A stretch of 64,000 nucleotides of DNA from CALDTK01 sp963837005 (GTDB taxonomy: Bacteria > Bacteroidota > Bacteroidia > Chitinophagales > Saprospiraceae), in NCBI GenBank assembly GCA_963837005.1, contig CAWIMC010000004.1:124001-188000 (forward strand), written 5' to 3'. Shown piece by piece: positions 8,706 to 16,222 of the stretch. The position numbers and the translations under genes are program-made. The notes below the pieces were generated by a model, which worked only from the letters and a program-made list of their open reading frames with translations, was not told the DNA's origin and did no database searches. How positions within the stretch are numbered: position 1 is the stretch's first letter; each line of letters opens with the position of its first letter.

Positions 8706-11276
8706 ATGAACAGCAGACGGTTCTCACCTGAAGTCAAGAAATCCATCGCTCGGTCGCGCAGCGAGGCCATCCGCCTCGGGCACGACTATATCGGCACTGA
8801 GCACCTGTTGCTCGGGGTCGTCCAAGAGCAAAACTCGCTCGCCGTGAAGGTCCTCTCAGGGATGCTGCCGGACCTGAGCGAGTTTCGTAAATCTGTCGAG
8901 AACGCTATCTCGAAAAGCCCCTCCGCCGGTGAGGCCCTCAAGATGGGGGAACTCCCGCTCAACCGCATGGCCGAGCGTGTCCTCAAGCTCACTTTCCTCG
9001 AGGCCCAGAGTTCTGGGTCGGACGAGATCAATCTAGAGCACCTGCTGCTCAGTTTGCTAAAGCTCGAAGACACGCCCGCGCGCCGCATCCTCCACCGCTA
9101 CGACATCGACTATGACTCCTACAAGAAGGAGGTCGAGTACGCCGGTATGGAGGCGGAAGGCTTTGCCGAGCCATTCGTCGAGAACGCCACCGATTCAGAG
9201 GGCTACGACGACGACGACAACGAAGGCAGCCAGCGTGGCGGCGGCGGAGGACAGCGCGGTGCTCGCACGGCCGGGAAGTCCAAGACGCCCGTGCTCGATA
9301 ATTACGGCCGCGACGTAACGCGCCTCGCTGAGGACGGTCGTCTCGATCCGATCATCGGGCGCGAGAACGAGATCGAGCGCGTGTCGCAGATCCTCAGCCG
9401 TCGTAAGAAGAACAATCCGATTCTGATCGGCGAGCCGGGCGTCGGTAAGACAGCCATCGTCGAGGGCCTCGCGCTCCGGATCATCCAGAAGAAGGTCTCG
9501 CGGACGCTGTTCAATAAGCGTATCGTGATGCTCGACCTCGCCGCCCTCGTGGCCGGTACCAAATACCGAGGCCAGTTCGAGGAGCGCATGAAGGCGATCA
9601 TGAACGAGCTCGAGAAGACGCGCGACGTGATCCTCTTCATCGACGAGATTCACACCATCGTGGGTGCGGGTGGCGCTACCGGTTCGCTCGACGCCTCCAA
9701 CATCTTTAAGCCCGCCCTCGCCCGCGGTGAGCTACAGTGCATCGGCGCGTCGACCCTCGACGAGTACCGTCAGCACATCGAGAAAGACGGCGCCCTCGAC
9801 CGACGCTTCCAGAAAGTAGTCGTCGATCCGCCATCACCCGAGGAAGCCGTGCACATCCTGCACAATATCGCCGGGAAGTACGAGGAGTTCCACAATGTGA
9901 GCTACGACGACAACTCGATTAAGGCCTGCGTGAAGCTCTCTGATCGCTACATCTCTGATCGCTTCCTCCCCGACAAAGCCATCGACGTCCTCGACGAGGT
10001 CGGTGCCCGCGTGCACTTGAAGAACATTCACGTTCCCAAGCACATCGAGGAACTCGAGCAGCAGATCGAGACGGTCAAAGAGAAGAAGAACACCGCCGTC
10101 AAAGAGCAGCAGTACGAGCAAGCCGCCGACCTGCGCGACGACGAGTCCAAACTGGTTCGCCAGCTCGAGTTCGCTAAAGTCGAGTGGGAAGAGGAGGTGA
10201 AGACCAAGCGGTACCCCGTCACCGAAGAGGATATTGCTGAGGTCGTCGCGATGATGACCGGTATCCCCGTACAGCGCGTGGCTCAGTCGGAGAGCAATAA
10301 GCTCGTTGGCATGGGCGGTGACCTCAAGGAGGCAATCATCGGGCAAGACGAGGCTATCGAGAAGATCACGAAGGCTATCCAGCGCAACCGCGTAGGCCTC
10401 AAGGATCCGAGCAAGCCGATTGGCTCGTTCATCTTCCTCGGCCCCACGGGTGTCGGTAAGACCGAACTCGCCAAGGCGCTGGCCCGCTACATTTTCGACT
10501 CTGAGGACTCGCTCATCCGTATCGACATGTCGGAGTACATGGAGAAATTCACGGTCTCGCGGCTCATCGGTGCGCCTCCGGGCTACGTCGGCTACGAGGA
10601 AGGCGGACAGCTTACCGAGAAGGTGCGCCGGAAGCCCTACAGCGTGGTTTTGCTCGACGAGATCGAGAAGGCCCACCCGGATGTGTTCAACATCCTTCTC
10701 CAAGTGCTCGACGATGGACAGCTCACCGACGGCCTCGGCCGCAAGGTGGACTTTAAGAACTCGTTGATTATCATGACCTCTAACATTGGCGCTCGCCAGT
10801 TGAAGGACTTTGGACAGGGCGTAGGATTCGCTACAAAGGCTCGCGTTGATGCCGCGGACGACAACTCTCGCGCCGTAATCGGAGCAGCGCTCAAGCGGAC
10901 CTTCTCCCCTGAATTCCTGAATCGTATTGACGACGTGGTGATCTTTAACTCCCTCGACAAGAAGGAGATCTTTAGCATCATCGACATCACGCTCAAGGAC
11001 CTGTACAAGCGTCTGGAAGGCATGGGCTACGAGCTCCAGCTTTCCGACGAGGCAAAAGAGTTTGTCGCTGGTAAGGGCTACGACCCACAGTACGGTGCAC
11101 GTCCGCTGCACCGCGCTATCCAGAAGTACATTGAAGACCCGCTGGCCGAGTTCATTCTCCAAACCAACCCGAGTGAAGGGGCGGTCTTCGAGGCGGTTTT
11201 GAACGAGGCCAAGGATGGGCTCGTTGTCAAGGCCTCCGAGGTTGTCGCCTCGACCGAGAGCGAGAAGACGGAGTGA
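8706..11276 (+). CDS. clpC: ClpC-type AAA+ unfoldase (ClpP partner)
   Basis: 856 residues with the complete ClpC layout: two N-terminal Clp repeats (from RFSPEVKKSIARSRSEA; second near LKLTFLEAQ), a low-complexity Gly/Arg linker near residues 170-195, the first AAA+ domain with Walker A GEPGVGKTA and Walker B VILFIDEIHT, a coiled-coil middle domain with the UVR-like stretch (KEQQYEQAADLRDDE), and the second AAA+ domain with GPTGVGKTE and VVLLDEIEKAH. It should feed substrates to ClpP and serve protein quality control in the cytoplasm. It is transcribed alone and ends at a strong terminator (11311-11362). No GTTTT-hairpin copy was found in its 2.6 kb, in contrast to most of the window. Confidence 0.97.
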   Translation: MNSRRFSPEVKKSIARSRSEAIRLGHDYIGTEHLLLGVVQEQNSLAVKVLSGMLPDLSEFRKSVENAISKSPSAGEALKMGELPLNRMAERVLKLTFLEAQSSGSDEINLEHLLLSLLKLEDTPARRILHRYDIDYDSYKKEVEYAGMEAEGFAEPFVENATDSEGYDDDDNEGSQRGGGGGQRGARTAGKSKTPVLDNYGRDVTRLAEDGRLDPIIGRENEIERVSQILSRRKKNNPILIGEPGVGKTAIVEGLALRIIQKKVSRTLFNKRIVMLDLAALVAGTKYRGQFEERMKAIMNELEKTRDVILFIDEIHTIVGAGGATGSLDASNIFKPALARGELQCIGASTLDEYRQHIEKDGALDRRFQKVVVDPPSPEEAVHILHNIAGKYEEFHNVSYDDNSIKACVKLSDRYISDRFLPDKAIDVLDEVGARVHLKNIHVPKHIEELEQQIETVKEKKNTAVKEQQYEQAADLRDDESKLVRQLEFAKVEWEEEVKTKRYPVTEEDIAEVVAMMTGIPVQRVAQSESNKLVGMGGDLKEAIIGQDEAIEKITKAIQRNRVGLKDPSKPIGSFIFLGPTGVGKTELAKALARYIFDSEDSLIRIDMSEYMEKFTVSRLIGAPPGYVGYEEGGQLTEKVRRKPYSVVLLDEIEKAHPDVFNILLQVLDDGQLTDGLGRKVDFKNSLIIMTSNIGARQLKDFGQGVGFATKARVDAADDNSRAVIGAALKRTFSPEFLNRIDDVVIFNSLDKKEIFSIIDITLKDLYKRLEGMGYELQLSDEAKEFVAGKGYDPQYGARPLHRAIQKYIEDPLAEFILQTNPSEGAVFEAVLNEAKDGLVVKASEVVASTESEKTE

Positions 11277-11310
11277 TTCAGCCAACTCCGCAATAGACAT
11301 TTTCACCCTT

Positions 11311-11362
11311 TGGCGCGGCGCATTTCCCAAATTTTTGCGGGGATTGCGTCGCGCCATTTTTT
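11311..11362 (+). terminator. Intrinsic terminator after clpC
   Basis: Left arm TGGCGCGGCGCA (11311-11322) pairs with TGCGTCGCGCCA (11345-11356) with one mismatch. Six T residues follow directly. The site lies 34 bp after the clpC stop. Confidence 0.85.
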
Positions 11363-11368
11363 ACGGTC

Positions 11369-11376
11369 TAACTTTG
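11369..11376 (+). promoter_or_regulatory. Predicted -7 box of the infC operon
   Basis: TAACTTTG matches the Bacteroidota -7 consensus TAnnTTTG exactly. A TTG at 11344-11346 sits at the expected -33 distance. It lies just after the clpC terminator and about 60 bp before infC. Confidence 0.6.
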
Positions 11377-11438
11377 ACGCGACCACGACGTTCTCTGAAC
11401 CGTCGATCGGTCGACACTTTTAACAAACCCCCTTTTAC

Positions 11439-12092
11439 TTGGCTAGAAGAAGAAGCAGCGGTCGACGTAGGTCGAACATAGTCCGGCGTGATGAGCCGAA
11501 GCACCGCATCAACGATTTCATCCGCGTACCAGAGGTCCGTCTCGTCGGAGACAACCTGGGCGACGTCTCTGAGGTAGCCGGCCGTACGGTCGAGTCCAAT
11601 GTCTACGATACCCGCGACGTAAAGCGTTGGGCACGAGAGCTCGAATCCGACCTCGTCGAGATTAGCGCGAAGGCCGACCCGCCCGTCGTTCGCATCATGG
11701 ACTACTCCAAGTTCATCTACGACCAAAAGAAGAAGGAGAAGGAGATCAAAGCGAAGGCCGTCAAGACGGTCATCAAGGAGATCCGCTTTGGGCCAAACAC
11801 GGACGACCACGACTTCGACTTCAAGCTTCGTCACGCCCGCGGGTTCCTCGAAGAAGGGTCTAAACTCAAGGCGTACGTCCACTTCAAAGGACGCTCGATT
11901 GTTTTCAAGGACCGTGGGGAACTGCTGCTCCTGCGCTTCATCAAGGAGCTCGCCAACGAAGGCCTGCCCGAAGAGCTCCCGAAGATGGAAGGTCGCCGGA
12001 TGCACGTCATTATTGCACCTCTCAAGAAGAAGGTTTCTCAGAAAGTTGCCGCCAATCAACCCGAAGAGGACGACTCCGACGAGGACGAGTAG
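11439..12092 (+). CDS. infC: Translation initiation factor IF-3 with TTG start
   Basis: 217 residues. The N-terminal domain starts near residue 22 (HRINDFIRVPEVRLVGDNLG), a Lys-rich linker helix follows (QKKKEKEIKAKAVKTVIKEIRF), and the C-terminal domain contains the HDFDFKLRHARGFLEEG segment. It binds the 30S subunit and controls start-codon selection. The frame is closed upstream by TAA at 11421-11423 and no ATG precedes the conserved N-terminus, so TTG at 11439 is the only usual start. Non-AUG starts are a known device for IF-3 autoregulation in other bacteria. The C-terminus is extended by an acidic tail (EEDDSDEDE). The gene is first in the infC-rpmI-rplT cluster. Confidence 0.95.
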   Translation: MARRRSSGRRRSNIVRRDEPKHRINDFIRVPEVRLVGDNLGDVSEVAGRTVESNVYDTRDVKRWARELESDLVEISAKADPPVVRIMDYSKFIYDQKKKEKEIKAKAVKTVIKEIRFGPNTDDHDFDFKLRHARGFLEEGSKLKAYVHFKGRSIVFKDRGELLLLRFIKELANEGLPEELPKMEGRRMHVIIAPLKKKVSQKVAANQPEEDDSDEDE

Positions 12093-12125
12093 GCCACTTT
12101 TGCCGTGTTCGATATTCGTGTGTGC

Positions 12126-12140
12126 GGCTTTCGCCAAAAC
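12126..12140 (-). repeat. GTTTT-hairpin element, infC-rpmI gap
   Basis: GGCTTTCGCCAAAAC on the plus strand, a canonical copy (stem GGC/GCC, loop GAAA on the minus strand). It lies just before the predicted rpmI -7 box. Confidence 0.85.
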
Positions 12141-12143
12141 GTC

Positions 12144-12151
12144 TATCTTCG
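12144..12151 (+). promoter_or_regulatory. Predicted -7 box for rpmI
   Basis: TATCTTCG followed by CGGCCCC, a close match to TAnnTTTG, 23 bp before the rpmI ATG. It would give rpmI-rplT a promoter of their own in addition to read-through from infC. Confidence 0.5.
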
Positions 12152-12173
12152 CGGCCCCTTAAACGATACGGTC

Positions 12174-12368
12174 ATGCCAAAGATGAAAACGCACTCGAGT
12201 GCCAAAAAGCGATTCAAGCTGACGGGTTCGGGTAAGGTAAAGCGCTTCCAAGCGTATACCTCGCACATGATGCGCAACAAGAGCAAGAAGCAGAAGAACC
12301 ACCTCGAAGGTTCGACGATCGCTTCTGCGGCCGACACGCCGCGGCTCAAGCGCCTCCTCTGTAAGTAA
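12174..12368 (+). CDS. rpmI: 50S ribosomal protein L35
   Basis: 64 residues, full length for bL35: MPKMKTHSSAKKRFKLTGSG, then a basic core (KVKRFQAYTSH, NKSKKQKNHLE). The ATG at 12174 is chosen because the family starts MPKMKTHS; upstream in-frame codons are in the intergenic hairpin element. It is part of the large ribosomal subunit. The gene sits between infC and rplT, the classic order. Confidence 0.97.
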   Translation: MPKMKTHSSAKKRFKLTGSGKVKRFQAYTSHMMRNKSKKQKNHLEGSTIASAADTPRLKRLLCK

Positions 12369-12455
12369 CCTACTTCCGCCACTTTTTTTAACGAGGACGC
12401 AGGTCCAAGCGCTCGGCAAATCGCCAGCCCCTGTGTCGCACTAAATACCCATAGG

Positions 12456-12806
12456 ATGCCAAGAGCAACCAACCGTGTCGCCTCGCGCGCACGCCGCAAG
12501 AAGATTCTGAAGATGGCCCGCGGCTACTTCGGAGCGCGCAGCAAAGTTTATACCGTCGCCAAGAACGCCGTCGAGAAAGGTCTCGTCTATGCGTATCGCG
12601 ATCGTCGCAACAAAAAACGTGCGTTTCGACGCCTTTGGATTGCGCGTATCAACGCTGGTGCCCGCCAAAACGGCACGACCTACAGCCGCCTCATGAATGC
12701 GCTCAACGTCGGGGGCAATACCCTCAACCGCAAAGTACTCGCCGATCTCGCGATGAATCACCCCGAGGTGTTCACGGGCATTGTCAAGAGTGCTTCCCCA
12801 AAGTAG
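12456..12806 (+). CDS. rplT: 50S ribosomal protein L20
   Basis: 116 residues, the normal length of bL20. Features are the basic N-terminus (MPRATNRVASRARRKKILK), ARGYFGARSKVYTVAKNAV, and the C-terminal globular part (AFRRLWIARINAGAR, LADLAMNHPEVF). It is an assembly-initiating large-subunit protein, and in several bacteria L20 represses its own operon. The gene follows rpmI by 87 bp and is closed by a strong terminator. Confidence 0.98.
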   Translation: MPRATNRVASRARRKKILKMARGYFGARSKVYTVAKNAVEKGLVYAYRDRRNKKRAFRRLWIARINAGARQNGTTYSRLMNALNVGGNTLNRKVLADLAMNHPEVFTGIVKSASPK

Positions 12807-12820
12807 AGCTTCGTCCTTAC

Positions 12821-12867
12821 GACTTTCGTCAAAACGGCCCTCTGTCCTCGTGACAGGGGGCCGTTTT
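12821..12867 (+). terminator. Terminator after rplT, overlapping a GTTTT-hairpin element
   Basis: AAAACGGCCCTCTGTC (12831-12846) pairs with GACAGGGGGCCGTTTT (12852-12867) over 16 bp with one wobble, leaving a 5-nt loop. The AAAAC that opens the stem is also the tail of GACTTTCGTCAAAAC (12821-12835). That is a hairpin-element copy with an alternative paired stem (GAC/GTC). Confidence 0.85.
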
Positions 12868-12946
12868 CGTTGGTGGACGACAGTTGCACCGGTAAACCGC
12901 TTTTCCTGAACGCTCGGCCAGCTAACGGTCTCGGCTATAATGATTT

Positions 12947-12961
12947 GTTTTGCCGAAAGGC
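12947..12961 (+). repeat. GTTTT-hairpin element between converging genes
   Basis: GTTTTGCCGAAAGGC, a canonical copy of the second class (stem GCC/GGC), 6 bp beyond the stop of the minus-strand gene that ends at 12967. Confidence 0.85.
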
Positions 12962-12966
12962 GAACC

Positions 12967-13608
12967 CTACTTGATCTGTAGCGGCCAGGACTCTAGAGGG
13001 ATCTCATTCGAAAACAGTCGCACGATGTACGTCCCGGAGTGCGGGGCCTCCGGAATAAACGATACTTGCTCCCGCTCGCCGGTGCCGCTAAAGTTCTGAT
13101 AGTCGAGTCGCTTGCCTTTGTCGTCGACGATCTCGAGTTGGAATTCGTCGAGCGGAGCGCCCAAGAACTCCAAGTAGACAGGTTGCCCTGCCGTGACGGG
13201 GTTAGGGTAAAGGCGCATGCCCCGAATGCCCAGGTAGGTAAGCACCCGAGTCTCACTGTAAACCACCGATCCGTCGCGCATGACACGGGCGACGCGGTAG
13301 GCATTGAGACCATTGAAGGGTTGCGGGTCTTCGAAAGATTCGTCGAGTTGGATGAGGGCACGACGCGCGGGGAGGCGGTGGACGGTGGACCAGTCTCCAA
13401 ATTCATTCGCACGTTGTACCTCGTATTGCACGAGGCCCACCGTGTCTGAGGCGGCCCACAAAATCTTAATCCCCGCCATGGATGGGCTTACGCGCAGGTC
13501 CATCGCGAGCCCGTCGAGCAGAAGTCCGTCGTCGAGCGGAGCCGCCAGTTGTGCGAGGCCAGAGAGGCTACCCACTACAAGGGCGATCGTGGATACTAGG
13601 CCTCTCAT
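12967..13608 (-). CDS. Secreted protein with T9SS-like C-terminal domain
   Basis: 213 residues from ATG 13608, chosen because MRGLVSTIALVVGSLSGLAQ forms a clean signal peptide; the longer open frame upstream adds no conserved sequence. The middle resembles a fibronectin-III-like strand pattern (IKILWAASDTVGLVQYEVQRA). The C-terminal 80 residues look like a type A T9SS sorting domain: MRLYPNPVTAGQPVYLEF, a DDKGKRLD turn, and GTYIVRLF near the end. It is likely exported across the outer membrane or surface-anchored. The function of the mature part is unknown. Confidence 0.75.
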   Translation of the reverse strand: MRGLVSTIALVVGSLSGLAQLAAPLDDGLLLDGLAMDLRVSPSMAGIKILWAASDTVGLVQYEVQRANEFGDWSTVHRLPARRALIQLDESFEDPQPFNGLNAYRVARVMRDGSVVYSETRVLTYLGIRGMRLYPNPVTAGQPVYLEFLGAPLDEFQLEIVDDKGKRLDYQNFSGTGEREQVSFIPEAPHSGTYIVRLFSNEIPLESWPLQIK

Positions 13609-13660
13609 GTTTGGGTAGGGTTTAGGTGAGCAACGCGGTGCGCGGGGGATGTGTTTTGCG

Positions 13661-14344
13661 CTAGCGATCAAGGAGTAGCAAGCGATCGATGAAGGTTTGT
13701 AGCATAGACGTGACCTGATCGTCGATAGAAACATCTGCATGGACGTCTGTAAGTCGCGGGAGGTGCTCAGCGTAGTAGATCTGGCAGTGGGCCATTTCGA
13801 AGAGGGTCGTGGCTAGGGTACGGGGGTAGGCGAAGTCTGGACTCACCTTGCTGATGAGATCGGCGAGGGTCTCTACTAAGAGCTTGTACGGCAGGAACAC
13901 CCCTGCGCGGTTGTGTTCGTCGGTAGTCTTTAAGTAGTAGGCTTTCATGCCCTCGGTGATGACCACCTGGTGGAGGACGCGCTCGTTAATGTAGGGCACG
14001 GCTGGATTATCGACCATCGGGTGAGCGAGTGCGCCGACGGCGGCGCGAAGTTTCTCGACCGGATCCACCGTGCGCTGGGCGGCGGCTTGAATGAGGTAGT
14101 GGACCCAGTCCCAGTACCAGCTCACGAGATAGAGGAGGAGTTGGTGTTTGCCGCTGAAGTATCGATACACGGACGCCTCGGTGCAGCCTACTTCGACAGC
14201 GAGCTTGCGGAAGGTCAGATCTTCGAGGCCGAGCTGATGGAGCGAAGCAATAGCGGCGCTCAGGATTTGCCGCCCTAGAGGGGTGTGTTGCGGATCCCGG
14301 AGAAAAAGGGTCTCGTTCGGGGAGATGTGGACCTGGATCGCCAT
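13661..14344 (-). CDS. TetR-family transcriptional regulator of the adjacent exporter
   Basis: 227 residues from ATG 14344 (MAIQVHISPNETLF). The N-terminal helix-turn-helix is clear: LGRQILSAAIASLHQLGLEDLTFRKL, then EVGCTEASVYRYFSGKHQLL. The C-terminal ligand domain is not assignable. The gene is divergent from the ABC/HlyD/TolC operon with 71 bp between starts, and the gap holds a 17-bp palindrome (14381-14397) suited to a TetR dimer. The likely role is repression of the exporter and perhaps of itself. A TACTTTCG box followed by CCCC precedes its start on the minus strand (about 14354-14361). Confidence 0.9.
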   Translation of the reverse strand: MAIQVHISPNETLFLRDPQHTPLGRQILSAAIASLHQLGLEDLTFRKLAVEVGCTEASVYRYFSGKHQLLLYLVSWYWDWVHYLIQAAAQRTVDPVEKLRAAVGALAHPMVDNPAVPYINERVLHQVVITEGMKAYYLKTTDEHNRAGVFLPYKLLVETLADLISKVSPDFAYPRTLATTLFEMAHCQIYYAEHLPRLTDVHADVSIDDQVTSMLQTFIDRLLLLDR

Positions 14345-14380
14345 ATTGCTGGGGCGAAAGTAGGTAAAACTATTTTTGCA

Positions 14381-14397
14381 TGATAGCTTTACTATCA
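14381..14397. promoter_or_regulatory. Palindromic operator candidate for the TetR regulator
   Basis: TGATAG-CTTTA-CTATCA is a perfect inverted repeat with a 5-nt centre, placed between the two divergent genes and directly upstream of the exporter -7 box. Binding here would block the exporter promoter. Confidence 0.6.
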
Positions 14398-14399
14398 TT

Positions 14400-14407
14400 C
14401 ATCTTTG
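14400..14407 (+). promoter_or_regulatory. Predicted -7 box of the exporter operon
   Basis: CATCTTTG, one mismatch from TAnnTTTG, ends 8 bp before the ATG at 14416. Transcription would begin within a few bases of the start codon, giving a nearly leaderless mRNA. Confidence 0.5.
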
Positions 14408-14415
14408 CACCCAAT

Positions 14416-16149
14416 ATGGCCGACCTCACAGCTGAATCTTTAAAGCCCACGCAGCGGTTCTGGCGCCTGCTGTCTCCCGACCGCCGCGAGATCGGCTACA
14501 TCTACCTGTACGCTGTGTTGATCGGGGTGATCTCCTTGGCCGGACCGCTCGGCGTACAGGCAATCATCAACCTCATCGCCGGCGGAGACTTCAACGCTTC
14601 GCTGGTGGTACTCGCGATCGTCGTCGCGGTCGCGGCGGCGTTTGTCGGCGTGCTCAAGATCATGCAAACCGTGATCGCCGAGACCCTACAGCGCCGAATC
14701 TTCACCCGCGCGGCCCTGGAGTTCGCCTACCGACTCCCGCGGATGAAGTCGGAGGCCCTCAAGGACTCGTATCCGCCAGAGTTGGTTAACCGCTTCTTTG
14801 ACGTGGTCAATATCCAGAAAGGTCTCCCGAAGATCTTGCTCGACTTCTCGGGCGCGATCATGCAGATCATTTTCGGCATCGTGCTTATCGCATTTTACAA
14901 TACTTTTTTCGGTGTTTTCGGTCTGCTGTTCGTTCTCGTCCTGGTCACGATGGTTGTAATCTTAGGATCGCCGTCCCTCAATACCAGCCTTACGGAAAGC
15001 AAGTACAAGTACCGTGTCGCGGGGTGGCTCGAAGATGTGGCGCGCGCCAACAATACCTTCAAGCTGGCCGGTGGTGCGGAGCTGGCCGTGCGGCGGACCG
15101 ACGACCTCTTGCTCGGCTACCTCGGCTACCGCGAGAAGCACTTTCGGCTCCTGCTGTGGCACTACGGGCTGCTGATCGCCGTGCAGGCCTTGGTCACTGT
15201 CGGGTTCTTGCTGCTCGGCGGCTATCTCGTCATCGAAAACGAGATCAACATCGGGCAGTTTGTCGCGGCGGAGCTCGTCATCCTCGCCATCGTAAGTAAT
15301 GCCGAAAAAGTCGTGTACAGTTTTGAGACGGTCTACGATACGCTCACCGGCGTAGAAAAGCTCGGGTCGGTGACAGACATCCCCCTCGAGAGCAGCGGGT
15401 CGCTCGACTTCGGGAAGATCGATACGGGTAAGGGACTGAAAGTAGCCCTCACGCACCTGACGTTCAAATACCCACGATCGGGAACGGTAGCCCTTAACAA
15501 CTTGAGTTTCGAGTTAGCCCCAAACATGCGCTACTGTATTGCGGGCTATAATCGATCCGGTCGGACGACCCTGTGCGCATTACTTGCGGCACTCCGTATG
15601 GACTTCGAGGGACGCTTGCTGTTTAACGATACGCCGATCGGCAACCTCGACCTCGACACGCTGCGCTGGGGCATTGGGGATTACACTCCCCAGGAGGAGA
15701 TTATTAACGCCAGTATCGCCGACAATATCTCTCTCGGGCACCCCATCGTGCAGCTTGCGGACATCCAGTGGGCGATCGAGCTGGCGGGGCTCAAGAACTG
15801 GATGGCCGAACAGGCAAACGGCTTCGAGACGGTCCTCGTTGCGGAGGGACTCGACCTGCCGCGTTCGGTAAGGATCCGGTTGCTGATTGCCCGAGCCGTC
15901 GTCCGCAAACCGAGGCTTCTCGTGATCGGGGGACACATCGAGCAACTCGATGCCACGATCTCCGAGCAAGTCATCTCCAACCTGGTCCACCCCGACCGCA
16001 ACTGGACCCTCGTTATTGCGAGCAACAGCCGCCGCGTCGCAGAATCTTGTGACCGCGTAGGCGTTATGCACATGGGCAAGCTCATTGTCGAAGGTTCGCC
16101 ACAGGAGGTCCTCGCCGACGGTAGCGTAGCCGGCGTCTGGAATGCCTAA
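14416..16149 (+). CDS. ABC exporter subunit with degenerate (inactive-looking) ATPase domain
   Basis: 577 residues from ATG 14416 (MADLTAESLKPTQ). The N-terminal half is an ABC-exporter membrane domain with several hydrophobic helices (YLYAVLIGVISLAGPLG, LVVLAIVVAVAAAFVGVL, GVFGLLFVLVLVTMVVI). The C-terminal half has the ABC ATPase fold, but every catalytic motif is altered. Walker A is GYNRSGRTT, with Arg for the Lys near residue 383. The signature LSGGQ is LPRSV. The Walker B region reads LLVIGGHIEQLD, without the Asp or the catalytic Glu. The H-loop histidine is missing (VIASNSRR). A Q-loop-like YTPQEE remains. It precedes HlyD- and TolC-like genes, so it looks like the inner-membrane part of a type I-like exporter that either works without ATP hydrolysis or needs another ATPase. 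Confidence 0.85.
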   Translation: MADLTAESLKPTQRFWRLLSPDRREIGYIYLYAVLIGVISLAGPLGVQAIINLIAGGDFNASLVVLAIVVAVAAAFVGVLKIMQTVIAETLQRRIFTRAALEFAYRLPRMKSEALKDSYPPELVNRFFDVVNIQKGLPKILLDFSGAIMQIIFGIVLIAFYNTFFGVFGLLFVLVLVTMVVILGSPSLNTSLTESKYKYRVAGWLEDVARANNTFKLAGGAELAVRRTDDLLLGYLGYREKHFRLLLWHYGLLIAVQALVTVGFLLLGGYLVIENEINIGQFVAAELVILAIVSNAEKVVYSFETVYDTLTGVEKLGSVTDIPLESSGSLDFGKIDTGKGLKVALTHLTFKYPRSGTVALNNLSFELAPNMRYCIAGYNRSGRTTLCALLAALRMDFEGRLLFNDTPIGNLDLDTLRWGIGDYTPQEEIINASIADNISLGHPIVQLADIQWAIELAGLKNWMAEQANGFETVLVAEGLDLPRSVRIRLLIARAVVRKPRLLVIGGHIEQLDATISEQVISNLVHPDRNWTLVIASNSRRVAESCDRVGVMHMGKLIVEGSPQEVLADGSVAGVWNA

Positions 16150-16159
16150 CGTATAGGAG

Positions 16160-16174
16160 GTTCTGCCGAAAGGC
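16160..16174 (+). repeat. GTTTT-hairpin element (one mismatch), exporter operon
   Basis: GTTCTGCCGAAAGGC differs from the second canonical class by one base in the T run. It lies 11 bp after the ABC gene stop. Confidence 0.6.
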
Positions 16175-16222
16175 CGCAGACCAAGTTCCCCCTTCCTCAT
16201 CTCCCCATACCATACTTATCTG

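Noticed and set aside
9834..11357. 507-codon minus-strand frame opposite clpC
   Set aside because: It is the shadow of a conserved gene; no domain is recognisable, and clpC explains the region fully.
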